This document shows positions 35,666 to 44,433 of a DNA stretch of 64,000 bases, one piece after another; position 1 is the first letter of the stretch; the number at the start of each line of letters is the position of its first letter. The position numbers were made by a program, and so were the translations under genes. The stretch comes from Geothrix sp. 21YS21S-4 (GTDB taxonomy: Bacteria; Acidobacteriota; Holophagae; Holophagales; Holophagaceae): positions 2,976,001 through 3,040,000 of the forward strand of contig NZ_CP132719.1 of the NCBI RefSeq assembly GCF_030845995.1, given 5' to 3'. Under the pieces are notes generated by a model. That model saw only the letters and a program-made list of their open reading frames with translations. It was not told where the DNA came from and searched no databases.

Positions 35666-35952
35666 GCGACCGCGCCCTGCAGTCCCTCCTGGATGAACTG
35701 GAGCAGCTGCTCCAGGCGCCGGACGCGTTGGAAGGCGACGTCATCGCCGCCTGGCAAGCGCGCTTCGACGCGGCCGTCGCCGGAGCCGAGCGCGGTGCCG
35801 AATGGCCGCAGCTCGTGGCCCGCGCCCATGCGCTGGGAACCCGCCTCGACGCTGCGGCGGAGCGACTGTCCCAGCAGCGCGAAGGGATCCGCCGCGAGAT
35901 GCAGTTGCAGGGCCAGGGCGCGCGGGCGCTCAAGGGCTACAAGCCGGCCTGA
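35662..35952 (+). CDS. Small helical protein after fliS, FliT-like by position
   Basis: This 96-residue protein starts at a TTG that overlaps the fliS stop (TTGA); GGGAG lies upstream in a good position. It is all-helical (LQSLLDELEQLLQAPDALEG, then LGTRLDAAAERLSQQREGI) and ends in a basic tail GQGARALKGYKPA. Length, fold and position after fliS match FliT-type chaperones for FliD, but sequence similarity is too low to prove it. Its last 16 bases overlap the end of the convergent glycosyltransferase-like gene. Confidence 0.6.
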   Translation: MSDRALQSLLDELEQLLQAPDALEGDVIAAWQARFDAAVAGAERGAEWPQLVARAHALGTRLDAAAERLSQQREGIRREMQLQGQGARALKGYKPA

Positions 35953-37388
35953 AGCTCCGCCGCCACCTGCTGCAGCACCGGTTCCCATTCGCCGGGAAAC
36001 GCCTGGCGGTAGAGCCGCAGGCTGGGGTACCAGGGGCTGTCGTCGCGGTCCAACAGCCACCGCCAGTCCGGGCAGAAGGGCAGCAGCAGGAAGGTCGGAA
36101 CGCCCAGAGCGCCCGCGAGGTGGGCCGCGGCGGTGTCCACGGTGATCAGCAGGTCGAGCTCGCCCAGGGCGAACGCCGTGTCCGCGAGCGTGCCCAGAAG
36201 AGGCGCCAGGGACGCGATGCCGGGCAGCGAGGGAAGCTCCTCGCGCCCCGTCTGGAGGCTGAACCACGCCACGCCCGGCAGGGCCGCGAGCGGCGCCAGG
36301 ACCTCCACCGGGAGGGAGCGCTCCGCATCCTTGGTATGCAGGGGGTTGCCCGCCCACACGAGGCCGACGCGCAGTTTTCCTTCCGCCGCCGTCAGCCGCT
36401 CCGCCAGCGCAATGCGATTCGGAACGGTTTCCGGAACGCGGAGGTACGGCACCGAAGCGGGGATGGTCGCCTCGTCCGCGCCGAGTAGGTGCGGCAGCGA
36501 CATCAGGAAGACGTGCAAGTCGGGATCGGGATGCGGCGCGCCGTAGGGGCGAAGGAGATCGACGCCCTCGCAGGTGGCCGCGAGATCCAGGAGCTGGGGC
36601 TGCACCACCAGCAGAACGATTCCTCCCCGCGCCTTCACCAGGGGCAGGTAGCGGAGGAACATCAGCGAATCGCCCAGGCCCTGCTCCCAATGCACGAGCA
36701 GCGTCTTGCCGGCGAAGGATTCGCCCTTCCAGGCGGCGCCTCCCAGCGCCTCTCCCTGAACGATCCTGCCGAGGCGGAGGCGGAGCTCGTAACCCGCCCA
36801 CCCTTCGGCGAACCGGCCCCGCCGCAGGTCCCAGTGGGCCCGGGCGTAGGCGATCTCGTCGTCGGAGGCATCCGGAGGAGAAAGGGCCTGGAGCGCGTCC
36901 CAGTCCCGCTGGAGGAAGTAGAGATCCGCCAGCCGCTCGTCCACGCGACCGTAGGTGGGATCCAGCGCCCGCAGCCGCTCCAGGGCCGCCCGCGCCCGCG
37001 CCAGATCCCGGCGGCTCCGGTAGATCTCGGCCAGCGCGATCCACGCGTCCCGGTCGGCCGGATTGCCCGCGAGGACGCCCCGGCAGAAGAACTCCGCTTC
37101 CTCGCCGCGGCCCAGGCGAAGGAGCGCGTGGGCCAGGTTCACCTTCGCCGGAACGTAGTCAGCGGCCCGCTCCAGCGCTTGGCGGCAGGCGCCCTCCGCC
37201 TCCGCAGGGCGGCCCGTCATCAGCAGCAGCCCGCCGAGGTCCGCCCAGGCGCTGGCATTTCCCGGATCGGCCGCAAGGTAGGCGCGGTAGCCCGCTTCGG
37301 CCGCCTCCGTGCGGCCGGCGCGATCGTCCTCCACGGCCTGGGTCAGCAGGGCGTGAAGGCTTCCGCGATCCTCAGCGGGCTTCCCCAC
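35937..37388 (-). CDS. TPR protein with GT-B-like glycosyltransferase domain (array member 1)
   Basis: This 483-residue protein has TPR repeats over about residues 15-200 (YRAYLAADPGNASAWADLGG, AHALLRLGRGEEAEFFCRGV). A C-terminal domain follows at 215-480 with HWEQGLGDSLMFLRYLP, VGLVWAGNP, DLLITVDTAAAHLAGALG and DRDDSPWYPSLRLYRQ. The same TPR plus C-terminal domain is known in many bacteria and is placed near GT9/GT41-type transferases; acceptor and sugar are unknown. The GTG start directly follows the stop of the upstream paralogue (TGAGTG). It is the last of four tandem paralogues in one transcription unit. Confidence 0.8.
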   Translation of the reverse strand: MGKPAEDRGSLHALLTQAVEDDRAGRTEAAEAGYRAYLAADPGNASAWADLGGLLLMTGRPAEAEGACRQALERAADYVPAKVNLAHALLRLGRGEEAEFFCRGVLAGNPADRDAWIALAEIYRSRRDLARARAALERLRALDPTYGRVDERLADLYFLQRDWDALQALSPPDASDDEIAYARAHWDLRRGRFAEGWAGYELRLRLGRIVQGEALGGAAWKGESFAGKTLLVHWEQGLGDSLMFLRYLPLVKARGGIVLLVVQPQLLDLAATCEGVDLLRPYGAPHPDPDLHVFLMSLPHLLGADEATIPASVPYLRVPETVPNRIALAERLTAAEGKLRVGLVWAGNPLHTKDAERSLPVEVLAPLAALPGVAWFSLQTGREELPSLPGIASLAPLLGTLADTAFALGELDLLITVDTAAAHLAGALGVPTFLLLPFCPDWRWLLDRDDSPWYPSLRLYRQAFPGEWEPVLQQVAAELQAGL

Positions 37389-38708
37389 TCACCCCTCCGC
37401 CGACAGGTCCGCGAGCATCTCATCGATGGGCGTGTCCCAATCGCCCGGCGCGGGCTGACGGTAGATCCGCATGGTGGGATACCACGGGCTGTCCGGCCGG
37501 TCCCACTGCCAGCGCCACTCCGATCCGAAAGGCAGCACCAGGAAGGTCGGCAGACCCAGCGCTCCCGCCACGTGGGCGAGGGCGGTGTCCACGGTGATCA
37601 CCAGGTCCATGAAGCTCAGCGCGTAGGCCGTGTCCGAGAAGGTGCTGAGCAGCGGCCCCAGGGGCACCGACGGCAGCGGCAGGGCCTCGGGCGGCGGCAT
37701 CTGGAAGCAGTGCCACGCGACGCCGGACAGGGCCTCCAGGCGCGCCACCTTGTCGAACGGCATGGAGCGGATCGCGTTGTTCAGGTGGCGCGGGCTGCCG
37801 GTCCAGGCGTAGCCGATCCGCACGCGTTGCGTGGGAACGGACAGGACGCCGTGGAGCGCATCGCGATTGGGCGCGTGCGGGGGGATTCCCAGGTAGGGGA
37901 TCTCCGCCGGGATGGTGGCCTCTTCGGTGCCGAACACGCGGGGGAGCGACATCAGCGGAAGGTGGAGGTCGAAGGGCGGCAGCGGCGCCTCGTCCGCCAC
38001 CACGTCGTCGATCCCTTCGCAGGTGGCGACGAGATCCACCAGCATGGGCTGGACGACGGCGACGACGCGGCCCCCGAGCGCCTTCACACGGCTGGCGTAG
38101 CGCACGAACATGATCGTGTCGCCCAGGCCCTGCTCCCAATGGAGCAGGAGCGTCTTTCCCGGGAACGGCTCGCCGTTCCACCGCGGCTGGGAGAAAGGAC
38201 CCATGAACGACACCACCTGATCGGGGATCTCGAAGCGGGCCTCGATGTCCTCCCACCCCTCGCGCAGGCGCCCTTCCATCAGGCGCATGGTCCCGCGCTC
38301 CCACCGCAGCTCGGGACTGCCGGGATCCACGGCGATCCAGCGGTCGAGGACATCCAGTAGGGCCGTCCGGTCCCGGCAGGCGGTGTAGGTGTCCACCAGC
38401 CGCCGGAAGGCGGCGGTGTTCGCCGGCTCGGCGCGCAGGACGCGCTCCAGCTGATGGATGGCCTGGGAGAGGTCGCCCCGCCGCAGGAGGCACTCCGCCA
38501 GCGCCTGCCGCGCGGGCGTGTTCAGCGCCAGGTTCACCAGCCCGCGCCGCAGGGGCGCTTCCGCCTCGGCGTACGCCCCTTGGCCCGCGAGGGCGAGACC
38601 CAACTGGATCCACGCCTCGGCATCCTCGGGATGCGTCTCCAGGCGCCGGCGGGAGGCGGCGGCCCGCTCCTCCAGGATCTCCAGCTCCGCCCCTCCGCCG
38701 TCAGCCAT
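37389..38708 (-). CDS. TPR protein with GT-B-like glycosyltransferase domain (array member 2)
   Basis: This 439-residue paralogue has TPRs over about residues 15-150 (RLETHPEDAEAWIQLGLALA; RRGDLSQAIHQLERVL). Its catalytic-type domain starts at HWEQGLGDTIMFVRYASRV and contains IGYAWTGSPRHLNNAIRSMP, DLVITVDTALAHVAGALG and DRPDSPWYPTMRIYRQ. It is clearly closest to member 3, so these two are the younger duplicates. The ATG lies 3 bases after the member-3 stop, with GGAG upstream. Confidence 0.8.
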   Translation of the reverse strand: MADGGGAELEILEERAAASRRRLETHPEDAEAWIQLGLALAGQGAYAEAEAPLRRGLVNLALNTPARQALAECLLRRGDLSQAIHQLERVLRAEPANTAAFRRLVDTYTACRDRTALLDVLDRWIAVDPGSPELRWERGTMRLMEGRLREGWEDIEARFEIPDQVVSFMGPFSQPRWNGEPFPGKTLLLHWEQGLGDTIMFVRYASRVKALGGRVVAVVQPMLVDLVATCEGIDDVVADEAPLPPFDLHLPLMSLPRVFGTEEATIPAEIPYLGIPPHAPNRDALHGVLSVPTQRVRIGYAWTGSPRHLNNAIRSMPFDKVARLEALSGVAWHCFQMPPPEALPLPSVPLGPLLSTFSDTAYALSFMDLVITVDTALAHVAGALGLPTFLVLPFGSEWRWQWDRPDSPWYPTMRIYRQPAPGDWDTPIDEMLADLSAEG

Positions 38709-38711
38709 GGG

Positions 38712-40178
38712 TCAGTCTCCCGAAAGGTCGGCCACGAGGTGCCGGATGGCGGAATCCCAGTCGCCCGGCGCGTCCTGGCGGTAGATGCGCAGGGTCGGGT
38801 ACCAGGGGCTGTCGGGCCGGTCCCACTGCCAGCGCCACTCGGACCCGTAGCGCAGCAGCAGGAAGGTAGGGATGCCCAGCGCGCCCGCCAGGTGGGCCAG
38901 GGCCGTGTCCACGGTAATGACGAGGTCCATGAAGCTGAGGGCGAAGGCGGTGTCCCCGAACGTGGCGAGCAGCGGGCTGAGCGGCACCGACGGCAGGGGC
39001 GGCATCTCCGGCGCGGGCAGCTGGAAGCAGTGCCACGCCACCCCGGGCAACTCCGCCAGCGGCGCCAGGGCTTCGAGGGGTAGGGAGCGCGAGCGGTCGT
39101 TGAGGTTGCCCGGATTGCCGGCCCAGGCGTACCCGATCCGCACCCGCTCCGTGGGAATCGACAGGATGCGATGAAGCGCCTCGCGGTTGGGCGTTTTCGC
39201 GGGGACGCCGAGGTACGGCACCTCGCCGGGAAGCGAGGTCTCGTCGATGTCGAACAGCCAGGGAAGCGACATCAGGGGAAGGTAGAGGTCGAAGGGCGGA
39301 AGCGGAGCGCCGTGGGCCACCACCTCGTCGATGCCGTCGCAGGTGGCGATGAGCTCCGCGAGCGGAGGCTGGACCAGCGCCACCACGCGGCCGCCGCGGG
39401 CCTTCGCCTCCTTGGCGAAGCGCACGAACATGATCGTGTCGCCGAATCCCTGCTCCCAGTGGAGGAGGAGCGTCTTTCCCGGGAAGGGCTCGCCGTTCCA
39501 CCGCGGCTGGTCCATGGGCACCATCGGCGAGCGGGGCTGCTCCCGCATGCCGAACCGCGCCTCGAAATCGGCCCAGCCTTCGCGGAAACGCCCGTTCAGC
39601 ATGTGCAGCGAACCGCGCTCCCAGATCCGATCCGAGCTGCCGGGATCCACGGCGATCCAGCGGTTCAGCACCTCGAACAGCCCGGCCCCGTCGCCGCGGA
39701 GGTGGTGGATCTGGAGCAGCCGCTTGAAGGCCCGGGCGTTGGCGGGCTCCCGCAGCAGGACCTCCTCCAGCTCGCGGATGGCGTCGTCCCCCCGCTCCGT
39801 CTGGATCAGGCATTCCGCCAGCCCCAGGCGCGCGAAGAGATCGTCGGGGCGCTCCTCCAGCGCCTGGCGGAAGAAGCCGGCGCCCTCTTCGTAGCGCTCC
39901 TGGCGGGCGAAGGCGAGGCCCAGGTTGACCAGCGCCGTCTCCAGCCGGGGCGCGAGGGTCAGGGCCCGGTGGCACGCTTCCACGGCCTCCGGCAGCCGGT
40001 CCAGGTTCCCCAGTTCCCCGCCCAGGTGGGCCCAGGCGGCGGCGTCCGCGGGGCGCTTCTCCAGGTGGCGACGGTAGGCCTCGGCCGCTTCGCCGTGGCG
40101 GCCCGCCGCCTGGTGCGCCAGGGCCTCGTCGAGAGGCGATCGGGGCTGCGGAGATGAATGGGACACGCCTTCCTCCAT
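38712..40178 (-). CDS. TPR protein with GT-B-like glycosyltransferase domain (array member 3)
   Basis: This 488-residue paralogue has four or more TPRs over residues 15-205 (YRRHLEKRPADAAAWAHLGG, ALVNLGLAFARQERYEEGAG, AFKRLLQIHHLRGDGAGLFE). The C-terminal domain has HWEQGFGDTIMFVRFAKEA, IGYAWAGNPGNLNDRSRSLP, DLVITVDTALAHLAGALG and DRPDSPWYPTLRIYRQ. The spacing to member 4 is 9 bases. It is probably soluble and cytoplasmic; there is no signal peptide or membrane segment. Neighbouring flagellar genes suggest a flagellar or surface protein as acceptor (inference). Confidence 0.8.
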   Translation of the reverse strand: MEEGVSHSSPQPRSPLDEALAHQAAGRHGEAAEAYRRHLEKRPADAAAWAHLGGELGNLDRLPEAVEACHRALTLAPRLETALVNLGLAFARQERYEEGAGFFRQALEERPDDLFARLGLAECLIQTERGDDAIRELEEVLLREPANARAFKRLLQIHHLRGDGAGLFEVLNRWIAVDPGSSDRIWERGSLHMLNGRFREGWADFEARFGMREQPRSPMVPMDQPRWNGEPFPGKTLLLHWEQGFGDTIMFVRFAKEAKARGGRVVALVQPPLAELIATCDGIDEVVAHGAPLPPFDLYLPLMSLPWLFDIDETSLPGEVPYLGVPAKTPNREALHRILSIPTERVRIGYAWAGNPGNLNDRSRSLPLEALAPLAELPGVAWHCFQLPAPEMPPLPSVPLSPLLATFGDTAFALSFMDLVITVDTALAHLAGALGIPTFLLLRYGSEWRWQWDRPDSPWYPTLRIYRQDAPGDWDSAIRHLVADLSGD

Positions 40179-40187
40179 GGCTCCGGA

Positions 40188-41270
40188 TCAGGCCGTCAGG
40201 TCCGCCGCCAGCTGCCGGACCACCGGCGTCCATGCGCCGGGCTCGGGCTGGCGGTAGATCCGCATGGTGGGATACCAGGGGCTGTCGTCGCGCTCCAGCA
40301 TCCACCGGAAATCCGGCGCCCACGTCACCAGCAGCAGCACCGGGATGCCCAACGCGCCCGCAAGGTGGGCCAGGGCGGTATCGACGGTGATCACCAGATC
40401 CATTCCGCTGAGGGCGTAGGCGGTATCCGAGAACGTCTTCAGCAACGGCGCCAGGGACACGAGTTCCGGCAGCGGAGGCCGCTCCTCCCGACCCAACTGG
40501 AAGCTGTGCCATGCGACGCCGGGCAGCGCCGCCAGGGGCTCCAGCAGATCCGGCGGAAGGGAACGCTGGGCATCGCGGGGATGGGCGGGATTCCCGCCCC
40601 ACGCCACGCCCACCCGCACCCGGCCGTGGGAGGGCGCCAGGGCCTGCGCCAGTTCCTGGCGGCCGGGAACGGCGCGGGGAATGCCGAGGTAGGGCACGTC
40701 GGCGGGAACGGAATCGAGGTCCGTCCCGAAGATCGCCGGAAGCGAGAACAGCGACGCGTGCAGGTCGAAGGACGGGATGGGGTGGCCGAAGGGCACGATC
40801 TCATCCACCCCCTCCAGGGTGGTCATCAGGTAGGCGAACTGGGGCTGGACGAGGAGCAGCACCCGCCCGCCCAGGGCCTTCACGCGCGGGAGGTAGCGCA
40901 CCAGCATCAGCGTGTCGCCGAAGCCCTGCTCGAACACGACGAAGAGGGTCTTCCCCTCGAAGGATCCGCCGGTCCACCGGGGCTGCGGGAACTGTTTCTC
41001 GCGGGGAACGAAGCCGGGCGCGCGCAGCCGCGCCTCCCACTGGCGCCAGCCGACGTCCATCCGGCCCCGCAGCAGGTTGAGGTAGCCCCGCTCGTACTCG
41101 GCGAAGGGCGACCCGGGATTCGCCGCGTCGAAGCGGTCGACCTCGGCCTCGTAGTCGTCCCACCGCCCCTGTTCGTAGAGCGACTGGATCAGCGCCTGGT
41201 GGGCCTCCAGGCCCTTCTCCCGCGGACCCTGGTCCACGCGGGGCCCCCGGCCTTCTGGCGCTTCTCCCAT
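40188..41270 (-). CDS. GT-B-like glycosyltransferase domain protein, short N-terminus (array member 4)
   Basis: This 360-residue paralogue has almost no TPR region: about 90 residues precede the transferase-like domain (VFEQGFGDTLMLVRYLPRVK, GVAWGGNPAHPRDAQRSLPP, DLVITVDTALAHLAGALG and ERDDSPWYPTMRIYRQ). HWEQG of the others is VFEQG here. It is the first gene of the array, starting 82 bases after the fliD end, on the same strand as fliC-flaG-fliD. Losing the TPR part may change or remove acceptor recognition. Confidence 0.78.
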   Translation of the reverse strand: MGEAPEGRGPRVDQGPREKGLEAHQALIQSLYEQGRWDDYEAEVDRFDAANPGSPFAEYERGYLNLLRGRMDVGWRQWEARLRAPGFVPREKQFPQPRWTGGSFEGKTLFVVFEQGFGDTLMLVRYLPRVKALGGRVLLLVQPQFAYLMTTLEGVDEIVPFGHPIPSFDLHASLFSLPAIFGTDLDSVPADVPYLGIPRAVPGRQELAQALAPSHGRVRVGVAWGGNPAHPRDAQRSLPPDLLEPLAALPGVAWHSFQLGREERPPLPELVSLAPLLKTFSDTAYALSGMDLVITVDTALAHLAGALGIPVLLLVTWAPDFRWMLERDDSPWYPTMRIYRQPEPGAWTPVVRQLAADLTA

Positions 41271-41352
41271 GCTTCCCCGACGTGCGAACGTAGCGTCTTC
41301 TTGTTTATCTCACGAAAGCGCGTCCGCTACGCCGGGACTTCCCAAGGGGAAA

Positions 41353-43032
41353 TCAGGAGAGGCCGGTCAGCCCGCTGCTGGCGGTCCGAAGCTGGGCGAG
41401 GGTGCTCTCCATGGCGTCGAACTGGGCCTTGAGGGTGGTCTTGCGCTTGTCGAGGAGGGCCTGCTGCTGGTCGATGCGCGAGGTCAGGGCCTTGTTCTGG
41501 GAATCGATGCTGGCCTGGGTCTGCTGCAGGACGCCGGAGTAGGACGTCAGGCTGGAGATGGCGTCCTGGAGCTGCTGCCCGATTCCGCGGGACACGGTGA
41601 GGGTTCCGCTGCCGGAGGCGGTCACGCCCAGGACCAGCCCTTCCAGGGGCGTCCCGGCGAGGCCCTGGAGGGTGCCGTTGGTGCCCGTCAGTCCGGAGTA
41701 GGTGGTGCCCTGGTAGGTGAGGGAGCCCGAAACCGCTCCGCCGGCGCCGTAGGTGAGGTTGAATCCGATATCCCCGGTGGCGGTGGCGGAAGTCCCCGAG
41801 GAGAACTGCACGCCCCCGGCGGTGGAGGTTCCGGACATGCCGAACACCCGCGCCACGGCCTTGGGATCGTTCTCCAGGGCGTTCTTGAACGTGGTCGCGT
41901 CCAGGGACAGCGTCCCGTCGGCGTTGGTCTTGATGCCCACGTTCGCGCCGGACTTGTAGGTCGCCGAGCTGGGCAGGCCGCTCGCCCCGCCGGTGAGGGC
42001 CGAGCGGAGCTGGCTCATCATGTTGCGGGCGACGGAATCCCCTTCCAGGGGCTGGTGGGTGATGGTGCCGCTGCCGTCGTTGACCGGGGTGGACGCGTCC
42101 TTGTAGGTCTTGAGCAGGGAGTTGTACTGCGAGATCAGGCTTTGCAGGGCGGTGGTGGCCGCGCCCGTGTCCTGGGCGATGGTAAGGGTGGTGTCGTTGG
42201 TGGTGTCGCCCTTTTTCAGGGTGAACGTGACGCCGTCGACCGCGTCCTTCACGACGTTGGTCTTCCGCGTCATCTGGACGCCGTTCACGGAGAACACCGC
42301 GTCCTGCGCCACGCCGGCGCCCGAGGACTGGAGCCCGCCCGACAGGCCCGTCGGCGCGGCGAAGGTGCCCGTCAAGGCGCCGCCGTCCAGGCCCGCGATG
42401 GAGGAATCCACCGTGGTGGGGGTGCCGTCGGCGTTGTCGATGGCCGCCAGGCGGACGGTGCCGCCGGTGGTGCCCGTGCCGGTGTCGTTGGCGGTGACGA
42501 TCAACTGGTAGGGCGTCGCGCCGGAGCCCGTATTGACAATGGTCGCCGTCACGCCCGCGCCGGAGGCGTTGATCGCGTCCCGGAGGCCGTTGAGGTTGTT
42601 GTTGGTGAGCGTGAACGCCTTCACCGTGCCGTCCGTTCCCTGGACGGCGAAGCTGCCCGAGGAGGAACTGAGGATGGCGGCGTTGGGATCCGCGACGCCG
42701 ATGGACACCTGGCCCTTGGTGGCGATGGAGGCCACCTTTACCTGGTAGGTTCCGTTGGTGGCGCCGGTGGCCGTGGCCGACACGAAGCTCTGGTTCGCGT
42801 CCGTGCTGCTGACGGTCTTGGCCGCCAGCGCGTCGGACAGGCTGGCCACCCCGACGGAAAGGCTCAGCATGCTCGTCCGCATCGACTTCAATGCGGCGGC
42901 TCGATTGGTGTTCAGGGTCTGGCGATCCTTCAGACGCTGCAAAGGCTGCCCATCCTGCTGGATGATGGCGTCGATCAGCGAATCGGTCTGAAGACCGGAG
43001 GTGATTCCCTGGAAACTCAGTGTGGATGCCAT
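41353..43032 (-). CDS. fliD: Flagellar hook-associated protein 2 (filament cap)
   Basis: This 559-residue FliD has the conserved N-terminal region (SFQGITSGLQTDSLIDAIIQ, LNTNRAAALKSMRTSMLSLS) and C-terminal coiled coil (SQNKALTSRIDQQQALLDKR, FDAMESTLAQLRTA). The middle is Ser/Thr/Gly-rich and beta-type, as in other FliD variable domains. It caps the filament and helps flagellin fold as it emerges. GGGAGGCAGTAAC precedes the ATG. It follows flaG by 39 bases and is likely in the fliC-flaG-fliD unit. Confidence 0.95.
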   Translation of the reverse strand: MASTLSFQGITSGLQTDSLIDAIIQQDGQPLQRLKDRQTLNTNRAAALKSMRTSMLSLSVGVASLSDALAAKTVSSTDANQSFVSATATGATNGTYQVKVASIATKGQVSIGVADPNAAILSSSSGSFAVQGTDGTVKAFTLTNNNLNGLRDAINASGAGVTATIVNTGSGATPYQLIVTANDTGTGTTGGTVRLAAIDNADGTPTTVDSSIAGLDGGALTGTFAAPTGLSGGLQSSGAGVAQDAVFSVNGVQMTRKTNVVKDAVDGVTFTLKKGDTTNDTTLTIAQDTGAATTALQSLISQYNSLLKTYKDASTPVNDGSGTITHQPLEGDSVARNMMSQLRSALTGGASGLPSSATYKSGANVGIKTNADGTLSLDATTFKNALENDPKAVARVFGMSGTSTAGGVQFSSGTSATATGDIGFNLTYGAGGAVSGSLTYQGTTYSGLTGTNGTLQGLAGTPLEGLVLGVTASGSGTLTVSRGIGQQLQDAISSLTSYSGVLQQTQASIDSQNKALTSRIDQQQALLDKRKTTLKAQFDAMESTLAQLRTASSGLTGLS

Positions 43033-43071
43033 GTTACTGCCTCCCTCGCGACGGGGCCGGGCAGGGTCGCC

Positions 43072-43479
43072 CTAGCCTTGGGCGTCCACGATGACGCCTG
43101 TCGCCCCCTTGGGGTCGTTGAGCTGTTGCAAGCGCCGGGCCATGGCCAAAATCTCTTCGGAGGGCACTTGTCGAATCGTCTCCTGGGTATTGGGATCCAC
43201 GATCTTGAAGTAGTACTGCCCCGTGCCCTCGTCCACCATGAACTTGAGGTCGGAGGGCGCCTGCTTGACGAAGTCCTCCACGCTCCGGGCGGCAGCCTTC
43301 AGGCTTTCCTTGGAGACCGCTTGCGCGGAAGAGGGGGCGTCCTTGGCGGCGCCGGAAGCGGCCGCGGAAGAGGCGGGAATGGGGGCTGGGGCCGGGCGCG
43401 GACTCGAAACCGGGGCAGAAGAAATTGCCTGGGTCGCAACGGCCGCCACACTGCCCACGGATGTGACTTGATCAGCCAT
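43072..43479 (-). CDS. flaG: FlaG family flagellar protein
   Basis: This 135-residue protein starts at the ATG behind GGAGGTTTCCC. The first 60 residues are Ala/Ser/Pro-rich and variable; the C-terminal part is the FlaG domain (LKFMVDEGTGQYYFKIVDPN and TIRQVPSEEILAMARRLQ). FlaG influences filament length in several bacteria. It lies between fliC and fliD, its usual place. Confidence 0.9.
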   Translation of the reverse strand: MADQVTSVGSVAAVATQAISSAPVSSPRPAPAPIPASSAAASGAAKDAPSSAQAVSKESLKAAARSVEDFVKQAPSDLKFMVDEGTGQYYFKIVDPNTQETIRQVPSEEILAMARRLQQLNDPKGATGVIVDAQG

Positions 43480-43498
43480 GGGAAACCTCCCTACGACG

Positions 43499-43535
43499 CA
43501 TGGTTGGGGACGGGCACCGCCCATCCCCAACCATG
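43499..43535. terminator. Long hairpin between fliC and flaG
   Basis: CATGGTTGGGGACGGGC (43499-43515) pairs with 43519-43535 over 17 positions with one G-U-type mismatch and a 3-nt loop. No U-tract follows on the minus strand. It probably attenuates or stabilises the abundant fliC message rather than ending it fully. Confidence 0.7.
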
Positions 43536-43551
43536 ATCAAGGAAATTCCGA

Positions 43552-44214
43552 TTAACGGAGGAGGGACAGGACGTACTGGCTGGCCTGGTTGGCCTGGCCG
43601 AGGGCGCTGGTGCCCGCCTGGCTGAGGATCTGCCACTTGGTCAGGTTCACCACTTCGGAACCGATGTCGGCGTCCATGATGTTGCTCTTCTGGGCCGTGT
43701 AGTTCTCCACCTTGATGCCGTTCAGGTTGGCGTCGGACTGGGCCTGAGCCATCGTGGCGGCGATGTTGGAGCGGGCCGAGGAGATGTCGCTCAGCGCGGT
43801 CTTGGCGGTGGCGGCGTCGGAGATGGTGGAGATCGTCTGCCCGCCGGTGTAGGCGCTGGCATTGCTGAACGCGGCGGCGGCCAAGCTGGCGACCTGCGTG
43901 AACTCAGCGCTGCTGCCGTTGCCGCCCGCGGCCAGTTCCACCGCGCGCTGCACGAGGTTGGTGGCCTCTTCCATGTAGCCGTCCTCGGCGGAGGCCGCAT
44001 AGTAGGTGTTGTTGTTGGTCTTGCGGGTCTCGGAAGCGATGCGGGAATCCGCGTCCAGGGTGGTGGCGGTGGCGAGGCCGGCCGCGTCGTCCGAAGCGTG
44101 GTTGATCCGCTTGCCGGTGGTGAGGCGCTCGATGGTCGCCTTCATGCCGGAAGCCGTGATACCCAGCTGACGGGTAGACTGAAGGGCCGCAACGTTATTA
44201 AGAATGGAAGGCAT
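43552..44214 (-). CDS. fliC: Flagellin (short form, D0/D1 domains only)
   Basis: This 220-residue flagellin has the conserved N-terminal part (ILNNVAALQSTRQL, RLTTGKRINHASDDAAGLAT) and C-terminal part (SDISSARSNIAATMAQAQSD, KWQILSQAGTSALGQANQAS, VLSLLR). The outer D2/D3 domains are missing, and even the core is shorter than the usual 260-280 residue minimal flagellins. Filaments should be thin and smooth. AAGGAGG precedes the ATG. A sigma-28-type promoter lies about 75 bases upstream. Ser/Thr residues in the short central part are possible glycosylation sites for the neighbouring transferases. Confidence 0.93.
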   Translation of the reverse strand: MPSILNNVAALQSTRQLGITASGMKATIERLTTGKRINHASDDAAGLATATTLDADSRIASETRKTNNNTYYAASAEDGYMEEATNLVQRAVELAAGGNGSSAEFTQVASLAAAAFSNASAYTGGQTISTISDAATAKTALSDISSARSNIAATMAQAQSDANLNGIKVENYTAQKSNIMDADIGSEVVNLTKWQILSQAGTSALGQANQASQYVLSLLR

Positions 44215-44289
44215 ACATCCTCCTTGATGTGCCAGGACAGCATCCGTGCTGTCAGTTTGAAAAGTGGCGGGGAACCCCCGACTTGGAGT

Positions 44290-44316
44290 TCATCGGCGGG
44301 GATTCCGGAAGCTTGA
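44290..44316 (-). promoter_or_regulatory. Sigma-28 (FliA) type promoter of fliC
   Basis: On the minus strand TCAAGCTT, an exact 11-nt spacer, then GCCGATGA match the sigma-28 consensus TAAAGTTT-N11-GCCGATAA at 6/8 and 7/8 positions. A run of A residues directly upstream (44317-44337) resembles an UP element. This fits a late-class, highly expressed flagellin gene. Confidence 0.75.
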
Positions 44317-44433
44317 GAATTTTTTTTATTTTTTTATAAACTGCTGTTTTCAAAAGACTAAAGATGGTGTCGAATGGCTTCCGAGCCATCGTCGCCCCTT
44401 TTTCTTTCTCCTCCCCAGCCCGGAGATCCAGCC

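Noticed and set aside
37389-40178. Assembly duplication as explanation of glycosyltransferase members 2 and 3
   Set aside because: Their sequences differ at many residues throughout, including TPR number and total length, so they are true paralogues.
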